DNA of 64,000 bases from Enterococcus sp. DIV0212c (GTDB lineage Bacteria > Bacillota > Bacilli > Lactobacillales > Enterococcaceae). How positions within the stretch are numbered: position 1 is the first letter of the stretch; each line of letters starts with the position of its first letter. Below are positions 53,558-62,950 of the stretch, in pieces. A program made the translations under genes and the position numbers. Location of the stretch: NCBI RefSeq assembly GCF_017377505.1, contig NZ_JAFREN010000012.1, positions 1 to 64,000 of the forward strand. Reading direction: 5' to 3'. A model generated the notes under the pieces. That model was not told where the DNA came from and ran no database searches. It saw only the letters and a list, made by a program, of their open reading frames with translations.

Positions 53558-54598
53558 TTACACTCCTTTCATGGCAAGTCCTGCTGCTAATAGGTATTTT
53601 GAAGGAATTGCATAGCGTTTTTCTGTATTGACTGCAACCACAGGAATATCGATTCTCGTTTCCATAGATTTAACAACCTGTTTAAATAGTAAAGGATGCT
53701 CTCCTACCAGATAAATTTTGCTGATTTTTTTCCCAACGGCTAATGTATTGCTATAGTAGTAAAGAATATTTTTGGTCACATCTGCTAAATCAGATAACGC
53801 GTCCTCTTCTTTGTCTTTATGAAATTCTGCCTTGTATTCTCCATTATCGTCTTCTATATATTTCCAATTGGCCACATTGTATTCTTCGTATTGGCTGTAT
53901 ATTGGAATATGATTTTCAAATATGGTGAAGGTTGCAACACCACAATCTACCTCGATCAACAACAAAACCTCTGACCACTTGATATTTCGGCTGATCGCGC
54001 GCGTGTATGCTAAAGAATTCAGATCCACTGCACTAGGAATCCCGCTGGCTTGCTGGATACCGTCACCTAAGCTGATCAGTGTTGGTTCAGAGGTTGCGAC
54101 AAAGTATATTTCGCCATCCACAACCATACGATCGCGCCTCGTTGCTTTTACTTTTTGTTTTGCAGCTTTTTTTTGTACTTTCTTTTTCTGACGTGCTTTT
54201 TGTTTTTCAAATACTAGTAAGTCAAATGTTGGTTGCTCAAACGGAACAGAAATAGATTCTCCCAATTCCAAAAATAAATATTTTTTGACTTCCTTATCAT
54301 TTCGCATCCCATTTTCTGGAATACTTCTAATCAGCAACTCATGATTACACGCTGAAAAAACCACATGAGGATTTTTTATGTTATGTTCTTTAAATAATTG
54401 CTTGATTCCTTCCAGCAGCATTTGTTTATTCACCAGTTTTCCATTTTTAAAAATACTGGATTTTAAAACAATTTCTCCTTTTTTGTGGATAACCAACGGA
54501 TTAGTACTTTTTAAGATTACAAAACGAATCACATTTTTTTTAATATCCAAACCAACGACAGTTTTCAATCCTTTTTTTAAAATGATCGTTTCCTCCAT
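53558..54598 (-). CDS. pilM: Type IV pilus assembly protein PilM
   Basis: A 346-residue cytoplasmic actin-like protein. The N-terminal TVVGLDIKKNVIRFVIL is the phosphate-1 strand of the FtsA/PilM fold; LLLIEVDCGVATFTIFEN is the second phosphate loop, and KIYLVGEHPLLFKQV is near the adenosine motif. A basic insertion rich in Lys and Gln (about 135-155) is unusual. It binds the PilN N-terminus and links the complex to the ATPases. Confidence 0.88.
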   Translation of the reverse strand: MEETIILKKGLKTVVGLDIKKNVIRFVILKSTNPLVIHKKGEIVLKSSIFKNGKLVNKQMLLEGIKQLFKEHNIKNPHVVFSACNHELLIRSIPENGMRNDKEVKKYLFLELGESISVPFEQPTFDLLVFEKQKARQKKKVQKKAAKQKVKATRRDRMVVDGEIYFVATSEPTLISLGDGIQQASGIPSAVDLNSLAYTRAISRNIKWSEVLLLIEVDCGVATFTIFENHIPIYSQYEEYNVANWKYIEDDNGEYKAEFHKDKEEDALSDLADVTKNILYYYSNTLAVGKKISKIYLVGEHPLLFKQVVKSMETRIDIPVVAVNTEKRYAIPSKYLLAAGLAMKGV

Positions 54599-54622
54599 TT
54601 CTGCCCCATTTATCTAGATTTT

Positions 54623-55408
54623 TTAACCAAAGAATAGTGAAAAAGCATAATTCAATTGCCCTGTCGCATAACAGTATACAAGCCAACTGCCTAGTGCGAT
54701 GAAGGGACCAAAAGGAATGTGCTTTCTTAATTTTTTCTTGATAATCATCTCACCAATGCTGTAAACTAACGCTAAAACACTCGCTAAAACCAGTGTGATC
54801 AATATGTAGATAGGTCCTAAAAATAGGCCTAACACAGCGAATAATTTTATATCGCCGCCAGCCATGCCGCCTTTACTTAAAAGTGCTAGCAGGAAAAGAA
54901 CCCCAAAACCAACGGCAAAACCTAATGGTGCAAACCACCATGGGTTTAATTGCTGAACAGTGAATCGCTCGATGATTGCTAAAATGAAAAATGGTATCAA
55001 CACCTTATTGGGAATTTTTTGTGCCGTGATATCCGTTACGGTAATAATTAGTAATAATGATAATAGCGTCCACGCAACTAAGGTTTCATTGCTCGTTCTT
55101 AATAGAAATGCAGACGATGTAAATAAGATACCGGATAGACATTCAAAACCTATGTAAACAATACCGATTTTCTTATTACAGTTGCGGCATTTTCCTTTTA
55201 AGAGAATATAAGAAAATACGGGAATCAATTCCCAGAAAACTAAGGTGTGATCGCAATTTTCACAGTGGGAACGTTTCTTTACGATATCCTCTCCTCGAGG
55301 AATTCGTTGGCCGATCAATAGATAAAAAGAACCTAGACAAGTTCCTAGGATGAATAAAAATATGTAGAAAAATAGGTATTCATATGTGAAGACAGTTCCA
55401 ACGTTCAT
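54623..55408 (-). CDS. pilD: Prepilin peptidase PilD
   Basis: A 261-residue polytopic aspartyl protease and N-methyltransferase. The zinc module has two CxxC pairs (Cys49/52 and 74/77), so the methyltransferase domain is intact. The catalytic aspartates are Asp126 in TVTDITAQKIPN and Asp186 in GGMAGGDIKLF. About seven helices. It cleaves the four prepilin-like proteins encoded upstream. The ATG at 55408 has AAGGAG about 10 nt upstream. Confidence 0.94.
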   Translation of the reverse strand: MNVGTVFTYEYLFFYIFLFILGTCLGSFYLLIGQRIPRGEDIVKKRSHCENCDHTLVFWELIPVFSYILLKGKCRNCNKKIGIVYIGFECLSGILFTSSAFLLRTSNETLVAWTLLSLLLIITVTDITAQKIPNKVLIPFFILAIIERFTVQQLNPWWFAPLGFAVGFGVLFLLALLSKGGMAGGDIKLFAVLGLFLGPIYILITLVLASVLALVYSIGEMIIKKKLRKHIPFGPFIALGSWLVYCYATGQLNYAFSLFFG

Positions 55409-55439
55409 TAGTCATTTTCTCCTTTTATTATTTATTGCA

Positions 55440-55479
55440 AATGTAGTAAGGAGATCCATAATGAACTCCTTACTACATT
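55440..55479 (-). other. Intra-operon hairpin between major pilin and pilD
   Basis: Arms AATGTAGTAAGGAG (55440-55453) and CTCCTTACTACATT (55466-55479) form a perfect 14-bp stem with a 12-nt loop. On the minus strand it is not followed by a T tract. It starts 12 nt after the pilin stop, so it looks like an mRNA-stabilising or processing hairpin that could raise pilin level over the downstream genes. Confidence 0.7.
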
Positions 55480-55490
55480 AATTTTTAAAT

Positions 55491-55937
55491 TTAAGGTTTT
55501 TCTTTAAATAAATCATCTCTATTTAACGCTGAAACTTCCTCTTCAGAGATTGTCTTTGGCTGACTATCTGTTCCTCCTGCTTTTAGAGACCCAGCAGGTA
55601 GTTCTACGCTAATTACTGCCTGATTATTCATTGAGAATTTTACTTTCCCTGGCTCTTTTAGATAAGTAGCTTGTGTTAAGTAGTTGTTGTCTACAAGAGT
55701 TTGTGCTGTCACTTGTCCCTTTGAAATAGATCCTTCTTCAGAAGGTGATGCCTCATACAAACGAGCTGCGCTTAGTAAAGTTTGTACATTAGCTACTCCT
55801 GCATCCTCTCTATTTTTTTGAATCACATTTGAAATCGCAACCGCTCCAATTCCCGCAATAATCGCCATGATTACTACAACTGCAAGTAACTCAACTAGAG
55901 AAAGTCCTCGCTCATCCTTCAACACTTTTTTTAACAT
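55491..55937 (-). CDS. Major type IV pilin (prepilin)
   Basis: A 148-residue prepilin. The class III leader ends DERG with cleavage after Gly11, giving mature N-terminus LSLVELLAVVVIMAII with Glu at position +5, as in type IV pilins. The mature protein is 137 residues: the hydrophobic helix, NREDAGVANVQTLLSAARLYE helix extension, then a small beta domain without disulfide cysteines. The very strong SD (GAGAGGAG), a following stable hairpin and the canonical features suggest the major subunit. It is flanked by pilC and pilD. Confidence 0.9.
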   Translation of the reverse strand: MLKKVLKDERGLSLVELLAVVVIMAIIAGIGAVAISNVIQKNREDAGVANVQTLLSAARLYEASPSEEGSISKGQVTAQTLVDNNYLTQATYLKEPGKVKFSMNNQAVISVELPAGSLKAGGTDSQPKTISEEEVSALNRDDLFKEKP

Positions 55938-56024
55938 TTTTGTTTCTCCTCTCTGTGTACAATTTTTATGTACGTTTTTTTATGATTAACACAAATAGTC
56001 TCCTATCCATGTGTCATCCTTTGA

Positions 56025-57236
56025 TTAGCCTTGTACTGCATCATACATAGAAAACATCGGCAACAGAATCGCTGAAACAATCAACCCAACGATTATACAA
56101 ATCACGATAATCGTTATCGGTTCCATGATCAATTTGATCCGCTCACCTAACATTTCTACTTCTTCTTCAAACATGTTACTTAATTTCTTCAGCATGCTTT
56201 CCAGTGAACCTGTCGACTCACCGACGATTGTCATCTGAGTCACTAATGGCGGAATGACTTTATCTTTACTGAAAACGTCACTTAGTGAACCGCCTTTTTC
56301 AACTTCTGCCTGACATCGATGTATGAGTTGCTTGATATATAAATTGTCCACTGCATCAGCAGACATCCCTAAAGCTTTAGAAATAGAAACGGAGCTTTCT
56401 AACAATGTCGATAGGGTGCTCAACATCATATTTAAATTACTTTTTTGGATCAATTCGCCAAATACCGGCATCCGTAAAATCAGACTATGCCATTTAAATT
56501 TCAGCTCAGCATTACGCATCATTAACTTAAAGCCAATGACAACTGCTGCAATCATAACGAGCAGTAGCCAGCCTTTTGTTTGTAAAAATTCACTTAAGCC
56601 GATTGTAATTTTTGTGATTGCTGGTAACTCTGCATCCAAACTTTCAAACACGGTCACAAACATCGGAACAATGCTTACAATCAAGAAAATCCCTACACAA
56701 AGCGATAGAACCAACATGATGATTGGATAAATCATTGCCGTGATCACGCCACCGCGTGCTTTGGCTTTTTTCTCATAATAGGTACTCATTCTTAGTAGTG
56801 TTGCATCTAGTGTTCCAGACATTTCTGCCGCTCGCACGATACTTACCAGCATTGATGGAAAGGCATTAGGATGCCTACTATAACAAGTAGACAATGCATC
56901 TCCACCGCGAATTTCCTCACAAATTTGAGTCAGAATTTTTTTGAAATTTTTATTCTGTTCTTGTTCTGCTAACATTTCACAAGCAGAGGTAATTGATATA
57001 CCGCAATCGATCAACGTTGAAAACTTCTGCAAATATTCCGCAAGCAATTTGACACTGATTTTGTTAAATAACTGAATGTCTTTGGTAGCAAACGTTTCTT
57101 CTTGCTCAATTAGCAGTGTCGAACGTAAGCCTTTTTTTTTGAGAAATTGACCTGCTTCGTACAAACTATCAGCTCGTAAACGTCCTTTTTTTATACTGCC
57201 ATGCATCGTTTGCGCTTCATAAGAATAGATTGCCAT
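56025..57236 (-). CDS. pilC: Type IV pilus platform protein PilC
   Basis: A 403-residue GspF-family inner-membrane platform. It has two repeated cytoplasmic domains (FSTLIDCGISITSACEMLAEQEQNK near 70-95 and LSTLLESSVSISKALGMSADAV near 275-295) and three membrane helices (about 165-190, 220-245, 375-398). It starts 3 nt after pilT. The platform joins the pilin pool to the PilB and PilT motors. Confidence 0.94.
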   Translation of the reverse strand: MAIYSYEAQTMHGSIKKGRLRADSLYEAGQFLKKKGLRSTLLIEQEETFATKDIQLFNKISVKLLAEYLQKFSTLIDCGISITSACEMLAEQEQNKNFKKILTQICEEIRGGDALSTCYSRHPNAFPSMLVSIVRAAEMSGTLDATLLRMSTYYEKKAKARGGVITAMIYPIIMLVLSLCVGIFLIVSIVPMFVTVFESLDAELPAITKITIGLSEFLQTKGWLLLVMIAAVVIGFKLMMRNAELKFKWHSLILRMPVFGELIQKSNLNMMLSTLSTLLESSVSISKALGMSADAVDNLYIKQLIHRCQAEVEKGGSLSDVFSKDKVIPPLVTQMTIVGESTGSLESMLKKLSNMFEEEVEMLGERIKLIMEPITIIVICIIVGLIVSAILLPMFSMYDAVQG

Positions 57237-57239
57237 TAA

Positions 57240-58370
57240 CTATTCCTCCTCACCAAGCAACGCCTCTGCCGCATCAATATCTACTTTTCCTGAAGACATA
57301 AGCTGTTGAAGACAACTTTCCATGGTATACATGCCATCGCTTTTTCCTGTTTGAAGCATATTACTGATTTGATGGGTTTTATTTCCTCGAATTAAATTCG
57401 CAATGGATTTATTATTTACCAACATTTCCGTTGCAGCGACTCGTCCGTTATTGCCACGATTAGGCAATAAACGCTGAGCCAAGATCCCCACTAACGCACC
57501 TGCCAACTGAGTCCGAACTTGAGACTGCTGTTCAGGTGAAAAAACATCTACGATCCGCTCGATCGTTGCAGCAGCACTGGTTGTATGAAGTGTTCCTAAA
57601 ACTAGGTGACCAGTTTCAGCGGCTGTCAATGCGATTGAGATCGTATCAAAATCACGCAGCTCACCCACTAAAATAATATCTGGATCTTGACGAAGCGATG
57701 CCCGCAAACCATTGGAAAAAGACTCTGTATCTACACCGATTTCTCGTTGATCGATCACACTCATTTTGTGATTGTGGACATACTCTATTGGATCTTCCAA
57801 CGTAATAATATGCGTCTTTTTCGTTCGATTCAGATAGTCGATCATAGAGGCTAATGTCGTTGATTTACCCGATCCAGTAGGCCCGGTAACTAAAAACAGA
57901 CCTTGCTTTTTTTGGATCATGGTTTTTAAAACTGACGGGACGCCTAATGAACTTAACTCAGGAATCTTCGTTGCAATGATCCGCAAAGCAATTGAGACAT
58001 TCCCTTTTTGTTTAAAGATATTCACACGGAAACGGCTAGCATTTTTAACTTCATAAGCCAAATCGACTTCTCCGTTCTCTTTAAATTCAGCCCATTGTTC
58101 CCCATTACACATCACACGACCATACATAGAAATCGTTTTGTTCGTCAATACGTCTTCAGAGGTTACTTCCATTAATTCTCCATTCAAACGAAAAACAGGA
58201 GCCAAGCCAACAGTCAAATGAATATCTGAAACTTTATTGTGAACTGCTTCTCTCAATAGCTCATCAAAATCTTCTTTATACGGTCTTAATTTAGGATTTA
58301 TTTTCCCTGGGCGTTCTTCTTTGCGTCTTGCTGCTTGCTGTGCTAGCAACTCTATTTCTTCTTCGTGCAT
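57240..58370 (-). CDS. pilT: Pilus retraction ATPase PilT
   Basis: A 376-residue hexameric secretion ATPase of the PilT group. Walker A is GPTGSGKS (163-170), the Asp box lies near 190-193 (LEDP), Walker B is DIILVGELRD (231-240), and the His box includes TGHLVLGTLHT. The C-terminal SIANLIRGNKTHQ (322-334) corresponds to the PilT hallmark AIRNLIREGKxHQ, followed by TMESCLQQL. It lacks the PilB N-terminal domain. A retraction motor implies dynamic, possibly motile, pili rather than a competence pseudopilus. Confidence 0.94.
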   Translation of the reverse strand: MHEEEIELLAQQAARRKEERPGKINPKLRPYKEDFDELLREAVHNKVSDIHLTVGLAPVFRLNGELMEVTSEDVLTNKTISMYGRVMCNGEQWAEFKENGEVDLAYEVKNASRFRVNIFKQKGNVSIALRIIATKIPELSSLGVPSVLKTMIQKKQGLFLVTGPTGSGKSTTLASMIDYLNRTKKTHIITLEDPIEYVHNHKMSVIDQREIGVDTESFSNGLRASLRQDPDIILVGELRDFDTISIALTAAETGHLVLGTLHTTSAAATIERIVDVFSPEQQSQVRTQLAGALVGILAQRLLPNRGNNGRVAATEMLVNNKSIANLIRGNKTHQISNMLQTGKSDGMYTMESCLQQLMSSGKVDIDAAEALLGEEE

Positions 58371-58393
58371 TTTACTCTCCTTGCTTTATCGAT

Positions 58394-60151
58394 TTATTCA
58401 TTAGTTGTAGCTTTCAATACTTCTGAAATGGTTGTAAATCCTCTGGCAACCTTATCTAAACCATCATCCAGCAATTTTTTCATTCCATTTCTTTTAGCTA
58501 CAGCTGCTAATTCATTTGCCTCACCATTTCTGGAAATAACCAAACGTGCATCTGGAGTGATGATAAATAATTCCTGAATTGCTACCCGACCTTTAAAGCC
58601 AGTCATATTACACTTTTTACAACCAGTTCCTCTATATAGATGGTCAACATACACATTATTTTTTTCTAAAAACTCAATTTCTTCTATCGTTGCAGGTTCT
58701 TCGACTTTACAGTTCGGGCAAATCGTCCGAACTAATCGTTGTGAAAGAACACCGGTTAAAGCATTTGCAACTAAAAAGGAATCTACACCCATATCGATCA
58801 GTCGACTGACTGTGGCAATCGAATCATTGGTATGCAATGTACTAAGTACCATATGACCTGTCATGGATGCGCGAATCGCAATTTCTGCTGTTTCTGCATC
58901 ACGAATTTCTCCTACCATGACAACATTTGGATCCTGACGTAAAATCGAACGTAACCCTGCAGCAAAATCTAAGCCAATATCACTATTTACCAATACCTGA
59001 TTCACGCCGTCCAGCTGATACTCAACAGGATCTTCTACTGTAATAATATTGACATTCGGCTGATTTAACTCATTTAGTGCTGCATATAACGTTGATGATT
59101 TCCCTGAACCTGTTGGTCCTGTGACAAGAAAAATACCGTGCGGTTGCTTTAATAATTCTTTAATTCCATTTAGTACATCTTTATCAAAGTTAAATTCATC
59201 AAGACCTCTTAATCCTGATGACATATCAATGATCCGAATAACAACTTTTTCTCCATAAATCGTCGGTAAAACAGAAACCCGTAAATCAACCATTCGGCGG
59301 CCGTTTTGGATTTGCGCACGACCATCTTGGGGTAATCTTGTTTCAGTGATATCTAAAGAAGAAATAATTTTTAATCGAGAGGTTACAGCCTGTTGAACAT
59401 TTTTAGGTAGCTGATTGAGTTCAACTAATTCTCCATCAACACGAATTCTGACATTCAAACTTTTTTTCTGTGGGTCAAAATGAATATCACTGGCTTTTTT
59501 ATCTACAGCAGCTTGCAACAACGAATTGACCAATTTGATGATCGGCGAGTCATCTTCTAATAATGTATTCGTTGACTGCGTTTCGCCAATAGCACTATCA
59601 TCTGTTGCATCCTGCAACCATTCTTCCAACATCAAATCTTCTGGATAATGTTCTGTGATCATCTGACTAATATCAGATGATGAAGCAAAATAAGGCACGG
59701 CCGACATACCTGTTATCAATCGCAATTCATTGATAACGTCATACGCCATCGGATTGACCATCGCCACGACCAGACGTCCTTTTCGTTTTTTCACAGGAAA
59801 TAGCTGATGCTTTTGAGCAAACTTTTTCGGAACTAAATCAAGAACGGCTGTTTCTCTTTCCACTGTAAATAAATCCATGATTCTGATGCCTGTTTGGAGG
59901 CTTTGGAGCTTCATTAATTGATTTTCATCAACGTAATGCTCATCCAGTAGAATTTTTTCAACTGATCTTGTTGAAGTGATCTGTTCTTTGATTTCTTCTG
60001 CTTGCTGCTTCCTTAGCAAGCCTTGTTCCACAGCAATTGCTAAAAGATCATTTTCATCTATCGTTCGATTTTTGGGAGATCGGCTAGGTTGTGGTCGTTC
60101 TCCTAAAGTTGGCCGTACTTTTTTTCTTCTGCGTACTTTTTTTTCTTCCAT
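58394..60151 (-). CDS. pilB: Pilus extension ATPase PilB
   Basis: A 585-residue extension motor. An N-terminal MshEN/GspE-N-type domain (about 30-170) precedes the ATPase core with Walker A GPTGSGKS (345-352), Walker B NVVMVGEIRD (409-418) and His box TGHMVLSTLHT. The zinc-binding tetracysteine is CPNC (478, 481) and CKKC (511, 514). It powers pilus polymerisation. The basic N-terminal 30 residues are unusual. It is 31 nt after the large minor-subunit gene. Confidence 0.95.
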   Translation of the reverse strand: MEEKKVRRRKKVRPTLGERPQPSRSPKNRTIDENDLLAIAVEQGLLRKQQAEEIKEQITSTRSVEKILLDEHYVDENQLMKLQSLQTGIRIMDLFTVERETAVLDLVPKKFAQKHQLFPVKKRKGRLVVAMVNPMAYDVINELRLITGMSAVPYFASSSDISQMITEHYPEDLMLEEWLQDATDDSAIGETQSTNTLLEDDSPIIKLVNSLLQAAVDKKASDIHFDPQKKSLNVRIRVDGELVELNQLPKNVQQAVTSRLKIISSLDITETRLPQDGRAQIQNGRRMVDLRVSVLPTIYGEKVVIRIIDMSSGLRGLDEFNFDKDVLNGIKELLKQPHGIFLVTGPTGSGKSSTLYAALNELNQPNVNIITVEDPVEYQLDGVNQVLVNSDIGLDFAAGLRSILRQDPNVVMVGEIRDAETAEIAIRASMTGHMVLSTLHTNDSIATVSRLIDMGVDSFLVANALTGVLSQRLVRTICPNCKVEEPATIEEIEFLEKNNVYVDHLYRGTGCKKCNMTGFKGRVAIQELFIITPDARLVISRNGEANELAAVAKRNGMKKLLDDGLDKVARGFTTISEVLKATTNE

Positions 60152-60182
60152 TTGCCTCTCTCCTTTTTTATAAACATCATGA

Positions 60183-62216
60183 TTAATAACTTACATTGTT
60201 GGTATAATCAAATACTCGCTGTATGATCCATTGGGAATTATTTTTGGGCACCACACCATGTGCTGGTTTCACGATTGTCACAACACCATTTTTTGCTTTA
60301 CTCTGGTCACCTTCTTCGATTGGTACTTCTTTTTCTAATTCTTGTATTAACAAATCACCGTCTTCTTTTGTCGCAACTTCAATGATCAGTTTCCCTTTGA
60401 TTGTTTCCTTGCCTTTTTTCAATCCTTCTTTGATAAACGTTGTATCAAAAAGCTCAAGATTAGGAAGAAGTTTCATTGAAATCGTAGTGTTTGCCTGAGT
60501 TTCTAAATTAAAAGGTTCAATCCCGGCGATCCCTAAATCCAAACGGCTACTGTCTTTCAACCGAATGGTATTCCAATATTTTTTATCGTTATAATACGTT
60601 ACTTTCTTAGCATTAGAGCCTCTTCGTTTCATCTTTGGTGCATCAATAAAACTCACGCCATTTTCAACAGTCAGCGAGGTTTGTTGCCCTTCTAACTCTA
60701 ATAAAGCTGGTGGTCGTGCTTTCGATGTATAGGTGCCTTTATCTGCATAAGCAAATGTTTCTTCTCCTTGGTTCAACAAAGAGGCCGAGGTCAACATGAA
60801 ATTACCGCTTTTTACTTGAATTCTACGTTTATCATTTTTCCCAGCAGTAACGGCGACACCGTCAACCTTAATAGTATTTTTAGGAGGCGTTAGGAAAACA
60901 TTAGAACCCGCAATAACAAAACCGCCGTCCATAAATTGATTCCAGTACTTATCCACCGGATTATTGATTTTTGTATCACTGGCATATTCACCAAAATTAA
61001 TCGACGAATTGCTTGTTGTCTCTTTTTCTAAAGTGATTTCTCCTTTGGCTAAGAAAAAACCCTTATCCGTTTTACCTGATCCTGTGTTGTTGATCAATAA
61101 ATTAGGCGTTTTTATCTCATAGGAGTCGTTATCCACATAAAGACCTGCGTTCTTGTTCGTTGAATTATTTACATCAATAGTGACATACATCCCAACATCC
61201 GCTTTAATATTGAGATTTTTTATAGCATTTATCTCTTGGGTTAGATTTTCATCATTACGCAGTGCAATTATATTTTTCGACGTGATCGATTTTTTTCCAC
61301 TCATCAACACGCCATTTTTTAATAAAAAGGAACCAGCAACATTTAAATCTTTATATATAACTGAATTAGTGCCTTTCCAAAAATTCAAAAAAGTACCATC
61401 TTGAAGATCTACTAAAAAATTATTGGACCGTCCATAACTTGTTTCATAATTACTAAAATATTCTGCATACGGAAATAGCGGTTGATTTGATTGATAACGA
61501 TAAATACGATCCATTTTGCGAATCCAAGTATCAGCTGTAATCAATTCATCCCCGTCGGCAAGTGTTGGTTGGTAATAAACATACCTCCAAGCATCTAATT
61601 TTAGAGCCTCAGCTCCTTGCTGTCCTTGTGCCCATTGAAACTCATACACATAGTCTCCTTTAGAAGATGACTGTTTTTTCTGTCCATTTTTTACAGTTTG
61701 CTCCACATTAACCTCTACTTGAAAGGTGGTATTCGTATTGACTATTCCATTTTTTAAATCACTTGCTTCCATTGGCATCCAGCCGCTTGCGCCGTTGTCC
61801 TCAGAAATAAATTTATATGGATTGATCATCGAAACAGTTGGTTCTGAAACAGTTACAGTATATGAAAAATCTTGCTGTTTCCCAAGATTACTTTTTTGAA
61901 TGGGCTGATTCTGTAATTCTTTCGTTACCTCAGACATTTTAGTCGTTAGAACCGTGTTATCTAGTCCCAATTGAATGTTTCCAGATAGTTTTGTTTCAAT
62001 CGTTTTTTTGATCGTCATTGACGCTTCCTGTAACGCATATTCTTTTACATCTTTCATCTTTGCCAGTTGATCGACCGCACTTATTTGCAGAAAATTATTT
62101 CTAGCTCTTAGAAAAATCCCCATCATCACAAGACTTACAATCACGATTGCTCCCAGTGCGTAGAGTAAAGCATAGCCTGCTTCATCACTTTTCAGTTTTT
62201 TACCATCTGCCTTCAC
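60183..62216 (-). CDS. Large minor pilin-like protein (PilX/GspK position), lacks Glu5
   Basis: A 677-residue protein with a prepilin-like N-terminus: KSDEAG with cleavage after Gly14, then YALLYALGAIVIVSLVMM. Position +5 is Tyr, not Glu, as in GspK/PilX tip subunits that start pilus assembly. The remaining 630 residues are mostly beta-rich, with many short Val/Ile repeats (DVGMYVTIDVNNSTNKNAGLY), far larger than usual minor pilins. It starts with GTG (GGAGAG 8 nt upstream) and overlaps the preceding gene by 17 bp. The large exposed part could be a tip adhesin or scaffold. Confidence 0.75.
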   Translation of the reverse strand: MKADGKKLKSDEAGYALLYALGAIVIVSLVMMGIFLRARNNFLQISAVDQLAKMKDVKEYALQEASMTIKKTIETKLSGNIQLGLDNTVLTTKMSEVTKELQNQPIQKSNLGKQQDFSYTVTVSEPTVSMINPYKFISEDNGASGWMPMEASDLKNGIVNTNTTFQVEVNVEQTVKNGQKKQSSSKGDYVYEFQWAQGQQGAEALKLDAWRYVYYQPTLADGDELITADTWIRKMDRIYRYQSNQPLFPYAEYFSNYETSYGRSNNFLVDLQDGTFLNFWKGTNSVIYKDLNVAGSFLLKNGVLMSGKKSITSKNIIALRNDENLTQEINAIKNLNIKADVGMYVTIDVNNSTNKNAGLYVDNDSYEIKTPNLLINNTGSGKTDKGFFLAKGEITLEKETTSNSSINFGEYASDTKINNPVDKYWNQFMDGGFVIAGSNVFLTPPKNTIKVDGVAVTAGKNDKRRIQVKSGNFMLTSASLLNQGEETFAYADKGTYTSKARPPALLELEGQQTSLTVENGVSFIDAPKMKRRGSNAKKVTYYNDKKYWNTIRLKDSSRLDLGIAGIEPFNLETQANTTISMKLLPNLELFDTTFIKEGLKKGKETIKGKLIIEVATKEDGDLLIQELEKEVPIEEGDQSKAKNGVVTIVKPAHGVVPKNNSQWIIQRVFDYTNNVSY

Positions 62217-62928
62217 CAGGAATCTCTCCTTTCGCTTTTAGCTCATCACGATAAGTAAATTCTGCTTTTCGACTATATAAAATAGCTGCAGCTTCTTTTT
62301 CTTCAACGCCGTCTTTTCCAGATAAATTTATTTCACCATTTTTAACATAGCGGTTAAAATCGATTGTTCCTTTATAAAATAAAATCGTCACACTGGTCTG
62401 GATCGTAAAAGTATCTCGATAATTTGGTGTCTTGAATTGTGTTTTCAAGGATTCATTTTTATTTTTTTGCTGAAAAATCTTGATTTTATACTCTTGATTT
62501 TTTAAACGATAAAAACGTGCTTCTGAATTTTTCCCACTATCTTTAGTGGCATCCAATATATCAGTAAGCCCGATTTTATTTTTCCCTTGTTCTGTTAAGT
62601 CAATTGGTTTTTGATTCGTTGCTTCCGAATCGAAAACACTAATGATTTGATCGGTCTGCCAAGGATTTCCTGAAGAAGCTGTTGTAGGAAACTTACCCAA
62701 ATATCCAGCTTTTTCATAAAGGCCCTTTTTTTTCGATAATTGGTTTATTTGAGCTACGATATCATTTGCAGTTTGCTGGAATTCGACTTTTTGTCCTTGA
62801 ATCGAAAATGCCTTACCGATACTGCCGATGATCGCTCCAAAAAACAGGATCACGATTGAAAAAATGGCTAAGGTCGCAATCATTTCTATTAATGTCAATC
62901 CGTCTTCATCTTTCAGAATCCTGCTCAT
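62200..62928 (-). CDS. Minor pilin (PilW/PulJ-like prepilin)
   Basis: A 242-residue prepilin-like protein. The leader ends KDEDG with cleavage after Gly10, followed by LTLIEMIATLAIFSIVILFF with Glu at +5. The C-terminal domain has a coiled start (VEFQQTANDIVAQINQLSKKKG) and a beta region. The ATG at 62928 has AAGGAG at 6 nt; the TTG at 62943 is less likely. It lies between the PilV-like gene and the large minor subunit, in the place of PilW/PulJ. Confidence 0.82.
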   Translation of the reverse strand: MSRILKDEDGLTLIEMIATLAIFSIVILFFGAIIGSIGKAFSIQGQKVEFQQTANDIVAQINQLSKKKGLYEKAGYLGKFPTTASSGNPWQTDQIISVFDSEATNQKPIDLTEQGKNKIGLTDILDATKDSGKNSEARFYRLKNQEYKIKIFQQKNKNESLKTQFKTPNYRDTFTIQTSVTILFYKGTIDFNRYVKNGEINLSGKDGVEEKEAAAILYSRKAEFTYRDELKAKGEIPGEGRW

Positions 62929-62950
62929 ATCTTTCTCCTTCAACTCACTG

